In this document: piece by piece, positions 59,173-64,000 of the stretch | Layout: each line of letters begins with the position of its first letter | How positions within the stretch are numbered: the stretch's first letter is position 1 | Source: Heliocybe sulcata | Taxonomy: Eukaryota > Basidiomycota > Agaricomycetes > Gloeophyllales > Gloeophyllaceae | Reading direction: 5' to 3' | Length of the DNA stretch: 64,000 nt | Assembly (NCBI GenBank): GCA_004369045.1 | Contig: ML213503.1 | Location: 186,001 to 250,000 of the forward strand | Made by a program: the position numbers and the translations under genes | The notes under the pieces: model-generated | What the model was told of the DNA's origin: nothing | Seen by the model: the letters and a program-made list of their open reading frames with translations, nothing else | Database searches by the model: none

Positions 59173-59651
59173 ATGCACGCATCTTTCTCTGTTGAGGTAT
59201 CGTCTGCTCTCTGCTCTCCGCACAAACCCTTGGCCTAATACATGTTTATTTCCAGAAGCAACAGGCTCGCATCGCTGCCTTGGAGGCAGAAATCAAGGAG
59301 TTACAAGACCGGCTTGGGTAAATCAAGAGCACCACATCTCCGAAATAGTTCCTATATTGACCGCGCACCCCGCAGCAAAGATGTGGACGCAGATAAAATA
59401 GTCTCGCGCCATATTAAGCTGCTGCACCAGTACAATGAAGCAAAAGACGCCGCTCAAGTATATTTTTGACCTATTCCGCAGTATCGTGTCCTGATCTCTA
59501 CTGTTACATCCAGATCCTCATTGGAAAGGTAAGCAGGAAGCGGGATATCTTCCCAGAATCACGGGTCATATCTTCCGTATAGCTCGCCAACTTGAAGGAA
59601 ACGACCATCCGCCGGGTCCACGAAGATTATGGGCTGACCGATGCGGACTAA
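59173..59651 (+). CDS. SWI5: Swi5/Sae3-type recombination mediator
   Basis: Small coiled-coil protein that, with Sfr1, stimulates Rad51/Dmc1 strand exchange. Five exons: 59173-59196, 59256-59317, 59376-59457, 59514-59528 (15 nt) and 59583-59651, summing to 252 nt (83 residues) in frame. The protein is an N-terminal heptad coil (RIAALEAEIKELQDRLG) and the Swi5 signature HIKLLHQYNEAKDAAQILIGKLA, followed by KETTIRRVHEDYGL and the terminal TDAD. Length is that of yeast Sae3/Swi5 (85-91 residues). Start MHASFSVE is the only Met upstream of the coil in this exon. It is divergent from the ABC transporter (277 bp apart) and convergent with the RCC1-like gene. Confidence 0.92.
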
Positions 59652-59810
59652 AGAACTCCTTCCGGATTATACCTTTTCCTTTCTCTGCGCACACGCCATG
59701 TCCTCGAGTGTGTTGTATCCATGTATGTCCAATGCATCGACCGTCGTTATTAAGCTACGAGCCACGACGGCGCACTTATGATCGCACATCCTTGGGTTCG
59801 AGGAGACCCG

Positions 59811-61061
59811 CTAACGCTCCACCGCTATCCAACTGGTCGCACACCCAGCCCAAATTGCTTTGACATTCCCACCGGGAGCAGACTGCGAGGGCCATATCTT
59901 GACAGGGACCGGAGAATCCTCTGTATTCCCTAATCCCAGATTACCATGCTCATTCCATCCCCATCCCCATACTTCGGTAGGCGATCGATCCGACCAATCA
60001 TCGGAAGGAGCACTCCTCGCCTGGAAGAGACAGAGGACGTGCTCGCTCCCGCAAGCCATGTCCAGCAGTCGATGGGTAGCAGGGGTGAATGGGAACTGGA
60101 CAAACATATCGGAGCTGCTTCGAAAGCCCAGCTGACCCTTGCTATTATCTCCCGCGGAGAGTATATGCAGGCCATCTTCACGTCCAACGACGACATACGT
60201 GCCATTCCAGCTGCAGTCCAGGGAGTGAATATCTCCCCACTGCTCAAGACTTCGCAGCTGGCCCTTGCGATTCGAACCAAGCGCGGTTAACTGACCATTC
60301 TCGTGCAGCAGCACTGTGTGGTGGTGGCCAAGACTAGCAGAAGTCACTCGCCCTAGAGATGGGTCAAGTGCTACGATGCATGGAGTCGAGACATATGGTG
60401 GCAATCGACTTGAAGTGCTCGTTCCGTGACCTAACTGCCCGTGCCTGGACATACCCCATCCTACGACGAACGGTTGCTTCTTGCGACCTATCTCAAGCAG
60501 AACGAGGACGTGGTGCAGGCCAGTAGCGACCCTTGTAATCCTGGTACATCCCCGATCCTCGTCTGAGAAAAGGTCGTCAAGACCAACTGGTTGAACTGCA
60601 TGACTATTCTCTGAATCGGATTTCGGGGAACCGGTCCCTAGATCACCATAGTCGTTCGAACCCATAGATAATAGAATATCGCTCTTGCCTGGGCAAGACA
60701 GCACCAAGTAAGACGTCTCCCAGCTGGCACTGGCCAGACGAACTGTGTATCCTCTAAGATCGTGCTGCTCCAGGTCCAGTTCGATATGTTGGAGAGTCGT
60801 CCAAGTGTCATCAACAAGAGAAGATCCCAATTGCCCTCTTCGCCCGTCCCCGCATCCCCAGAGTTCAATGGAAGTCGTGCCAGTTTCGTCAATGATTTCG
60901 AGAAGCACAAGGGTATGATTCGATCCTCCCGAAACATTCAGTATGCGGGAGATGTTTGAACGAAGACCCAAAGCCTGGGTAAATGTATGCTTGTCTTCAG
61001 TATCACCCGTTGAAAGCTGGTCACGAGCATTTGAGCCCGCGCAGAACAGTCGGACCGTCAT
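59811..61061 (-). CDS. RCC1-repeat protein (ATS1/Kti13-like)
   Basis: Single-exon 416-residue protein made of RCC1 blades: LFCAGSNARDQLSTGD at the start, ELWGCGDGRRGQLGSS, LLSMGSNDYGDLGTGS, FVVGWGMSRHGQLGHGT, LTALGSNRKGQLRSLEQW, HILSAGDNSKGQLGF and EVWGWGWNEHGNLGLGN at the end, so seven blades form a complete beta-propeller. In size and lack of extra domains it resembles yeast Ats1/Kti13, which supports diphthamide and tRNA wobble-uridine modification, more than the larger chromatin RCC1 (about 420-480 residues with a nuclear signal). Since RCC1 proper also has seven blades, the assignment between the two is not certain; no N-terminal basic tail is present, which argues against RCC1 itself. 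Convergent with SWI5. Confidence 0.8.
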   Translation of the reverse strand: MTVRLFCAGSNARDQLSTGDTEDKHTFTQALGLRSNISRILNVSGGSNHTLVLLEIIDETGTTSIELWGCGDGRRGQLGSSLVDDTWTTLQHIELDLEQHDLRGYTVRLASASWETSYLVLSCPGKSDILLSMGSNDYGDLGTGSPKSDSENSHAVQPVGLDDLFSDEDRGCTRITRVATGLHHVLVLLEIGRKKQPFVVGWGMSRHGQLGHGTSTSSRLPPYVSTPCIVALDPSLGRVTSASLGHHHTVLLHENGQLTALGSNRKGQLRSLEQWGDIHSLDCSWNGTYVVVGREDGLHILSAGDNSKGQLGFRSSSDMFVQFPFTPATHRLLDMACGSEHVLCLFQARSAPSDDWSDRSPTEVWGWGWNEHGNLGLGNTEDSPVPVKIWPSQSAPGGNVKAIWAGCATSWIAVER

Positions 61062-61493
61062 GAAATGAAGTACATTTGCATCAATGAAGCTATATGGCGA
61101 CTAGAACTGATTGCAAGCCCAGAGAGAATCCAAGTTTGTAGTCAAGTCGAAGTGAGAGTGGACACACTGCTCGATCGGATCCACGTGTAATCGTCTCATA
61201 TACACTTGATATAAGCGCCCGTCAATATTTAGTGGTATACAGATCAAGAATTACTGCTACTGTGGTACATATAGGTTATACTAAGGATACATTAAGTTTA
61301 CTGCCAAGGAGCGCAGTGGTAACGTACGCAGATTTCGTCGAGAAAGGAGGTATCTGGTCCGAGTATCCAAGTTGCTCAGGAGATTGCGGGGAACGTATGC
61401 AATACGATGCAACACAGCAAATGCAAGGCATGTGTACGGAAATCACAATCAGAAATATGAGAAGAATCATTCCCAAAACAAAGTACCAAATTC
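61062..61493. other. Intergenic region, about 0.43 kb
   Basis: Between the start of the RCC1-repeat gene and the 3' end of the Raptor gene, both minus strand; holds the RCC1-like promoter. Nothing else identified. Confidence 0.5.
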
Positions 61494-64000
61494 TTAGGCG
61501 GTTTTGCACCCCAAGATTCGGACTGAAGAACCGAGCCATAAGCATATATAGGGACAGTGGACAACATTGGAAATACTTACGTGTGCCATCCGGGGTCCCA
61601 ACCGAGTAGAGCATTTCCAAGGGATGGAATGCCAAAGAACCAGGACGAGTTATGAATGGAGAGGGCAGATTTCTCGCTGACGGCGCCGTCAGACCAGTGT
61701 TGAAGTCGACCTGTGAGAGGACCGTTGGCGGGTTAAGCGACTGGACTGTCGCTCGTTGATGTCTGTAGGACGCATTTGTGACAGATGATAAGCTAGGTGA
61801 AAATCTTTAGTCGCATGCGGTATTCACGCAAGATACAGGATACTCACGCAGCAAACACCCCGGCTTGAGAGTGTACGTCGAATGCGCTGAGTCCATGAGG
61901 GTGGACCTCCCAGCTATTAACAGCGGCATCCGCCCGAAGATCCCAAATCTTGACCTCCCCATCCAGACTGGGGAAACGAGACTCAGTTCCCACCATCCAG
62001 AAGATTTCACAGATGAAGTCTCACCTAGCGGACAAGAACTTGCCTGACAGTGTAGAATGCCAACGAGTATTCTGTATCCACGAGACATGCTCACAATACG
62101 ATCTTACTATGGCATCCTCTTCTGGCAACCGGCGATCAAATAGATTCACAGTACCGTCCGCAAAACCAGCCAAGAAGGTAGGAGAGGCTGTCGGGTCGGA
62201 CGCGATTGAGGTCACCGGGCTGTCAGACTTAGTCTCCAAATCCTAGAATACAGAGGGTTAGGAACAAGGAATGAAAGCAGGTGACACAAGAATTACCATT
62301 AGCAAACTCTCGGTATGCGCATCCCATACTCTGATGACCCGCGAATCTCCTCCGACCATCAAGAAGCCACCGTTTTGCTTCCAGTCAGTGATGACCCCGC
62401 TTCCCCGTCTCGTTTGGACAAGCTCATTCAGTCCTCTGAAAGAACTGACCATCTGCACGGGTGCGGAAGTTACGGATGGATCGTAGTTGCGGTACAGCCG
62501 GACCACGCCATCAGCTTCAAGAGGATACACAGGACTTCGTCAGATCAGGATAGTAGATAGAGGAGAGTACCTACAGGAGGATGCCAGGATGATACCGCCC
62601 ACATCTTGGTTGATGAAGTGCAAGGACGTGATACTGGTCCCCTTGGGGTTTCCGTTGTAGAAGAGGTTCAGCCGCCTCCTCTGGGACCAATCCCATACAC
62701 TGCTCGACTTTCAGCAGATGGCAAACGACACATATGCGGAACTAACCTGACAGTATCGGTGTCATTAGCGACAACCAGATGTGGATCGTACATATGGAAA
62801 GCCGTGTTCAGAGGATGGGGTCCAACCTGTAGCGTAGTTACATGTTTGTTCCACCTGCGACTTTCTAGCAGATAGACAGAGATGAGTCGATATTGACAAC
62901 GTTGGCTCGACACTCAACGCACCAGCAGGTTCCGCCTGAGACTGCGTCTCCGTCAAGATCTGCTCATTCCGCTGCTGTCGCCAAACCTGGTAATTATACT
63001 GTATACTACCTGGTTCGTCCGCTTCAGCTTGCTGTAGGGAACAACTCAGTCACGCTTCAACATTCGAAGTAGCGGATCTGCTCACCCTCATCTGCGGTTC
63101 CTTGAAGTATTCGCAGCACCAATCATAGAATCGGCTCTTTAAAGGCAAGGCGTCTCGAATGCCAGCGCCCGTCCCAAGCCCTAAAATCACGCTACTAGAT
63201 GCAGAATCCATGGAGAACGTACTGCCACTAGGACTGGACATCGCCCCACCAAGATGTTTCCGTGCGTGGATACCTGTCCTCCGACGAGCTCTCAGCCTCT
63301 CCATGTCTTCTTCCATCAATGCCTCCATCACATCCGAAGGCAAAAAATCCGCTGGAGGACGGTTCTCTTGCGAAGGCTGCACAGGAGATACAGGCCGCAA
63401 CATCCCTCCGTCGGGAGAAGGTGGTCTCGAATAGGGCGAAGTATACGTTGCGAAGTTCAGATTGGGAGATGGCGCACGCGAGATATCCGGCATGTCTGCC
63501 CTGGGAAGAGGAGGCGTGGAAGGCGCAGGCGTAGCCCTACCATCTTCAATCGAGGGGAACGCGATATTACCAGCAAGGTTCTTCAGCGCACTCGCGAACG
63601 ATGACGTCCGCCGCAGAGCACCGCCGACACTCTGGGCTACGGCACTTGTCATTGTTTCGCTCCGATTGAAGGAGGGTCGACCAATGACGGGCGAAGGAGG
63701 TGCCGGGTGAGTCGGGGATGAATGTATGGAACTGACTCTAGAACGAGTGCCATTCGTTTGACGAATAGGTTGCGCTGGAGGAGAGGGCGGGATATTCAGC
63801 GACGTAGCATCCAAACGCGTGAATGGTGACTCTAGGAGGAGCGCCATTATATAATCGACGATCGTCTGCGCACTAGTAGCAACTTCTTGATAGGGGTCAG
63901 CCGACAACTCCAGAAGAGCCACGAAAATCGTGAAAAAAGAAGACAGGAGGACCCGGTTTTCCTCTCGCGCAGGTTCATCATCGCCGAAACTGTCGAGCCA
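61494..64000 (-). CDS. Raptor/KOG1/Mip1, TORC1 scaffold (C-terminal part; 5' end outside window)
   Basis: Scaffold of the nutrient-sensing TORC1 kinase complex. Only the C-terminal part is inside the window; the coding frame runs off the right edge. The visible part starts in the HEAT region (SADPYQEVATSAQTIVDYIM), has a 150-residue Ser/Pro linker, then the diagnostic junction FYDWCCEYFKEPQM and ADEPGSIQYNYQVWRQQRNE, then the WD40 propeller: HPLNTAFHMYDPHLVVAND, SVWDW, GVVRLYRNYDPSV, GGDSRVIRVWDAHTESL, AGFADGTVNLFDRRLP and LDGEVKIWDLRADAAVNSWE. The last exon, 61522-61494 (29 nt), follows exon end 61581 and completes LAFHPLEMLYSVGTPDGTLR with ILGCKTA and a stop. The family is single-copy and essential in fungi. 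Confidence 0.93.

Overview
The window is nuclear DNA from a filamentous basidiomycete, most likely an Agaricomycete (polypore or mushroom type). The evidence is gene-dense DNA cut by many 45-60 nt GT-AG introns, four members of the basidiomycete-expanded DUF6533 seven-helix membrane family, secreted plant-wall enzymes, and a QDE-1-type RNA-dependent RNA polymerase. Exon coordinates were derived by hand. For most genes I summed the exon lengths and obtained an intact reading frame. I saw no tRNA, rRNA, CRISPR or virus-derived element.

Left part (1-23 kb), sugar acquisition. The order is the end of a Ser/Thr-rich single-pass membrane protein, a hexose transporter (-), a membrane-anchored protein of unknown function, a second-type sugar transporter (+), a close paralogue of the first hexose transporter (+), a large secreted DUF5695-like protein (-) sharing a divergent promoter region with a GH51 alpha-L-arabinofuranosidase (+), an SGNH/GDSL-fold secreted protein whose catalytic positions look replaced, and an Alr4036-type FMN-binding protein. 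Together they look like a hemicellulose/arabinan breakdown and uptake neighbourhood.

Middle (23.9-52 kb), information processing and membrane proteins. It holds the RdRP of RNA silencing, two DUF6533 proteins, an F-box protein, COG8, a 0.7 kb terminal-inverted-repeat element, a U1A/U2B''-type splicing protein, a third DUF6533 protein, an Arg/Ser-rich nuclear protein, an importin-9/Kap114 karyopherin and a fourth DUF6533 protein.

Right part (53-64 kb). A full-size ABCA-type transporter, Swi5 (recombination mediator), an RCC1-repeat protein and the C-terminal part of Raptor/KOG1 (TORC1), cut by the window edge.

The most striking theme is microexons carrying active-site residues. The RdRP DYDGD motif is spread over three exons, with a 12-nt exon in the middle. 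The GH51 acid/base Glu lies in a 16-nt exon followed by a 14-nt exon. The ABCA Walker B of NBD1 lies in a 17-nt exon. All four DUF6533 genes share a 14-nt exon at the same place. Skipping the RdRP microexon, or the GH51 pair, would keep the frame but delete the catalytic site, so splicing could make dominant inactive isoforms.
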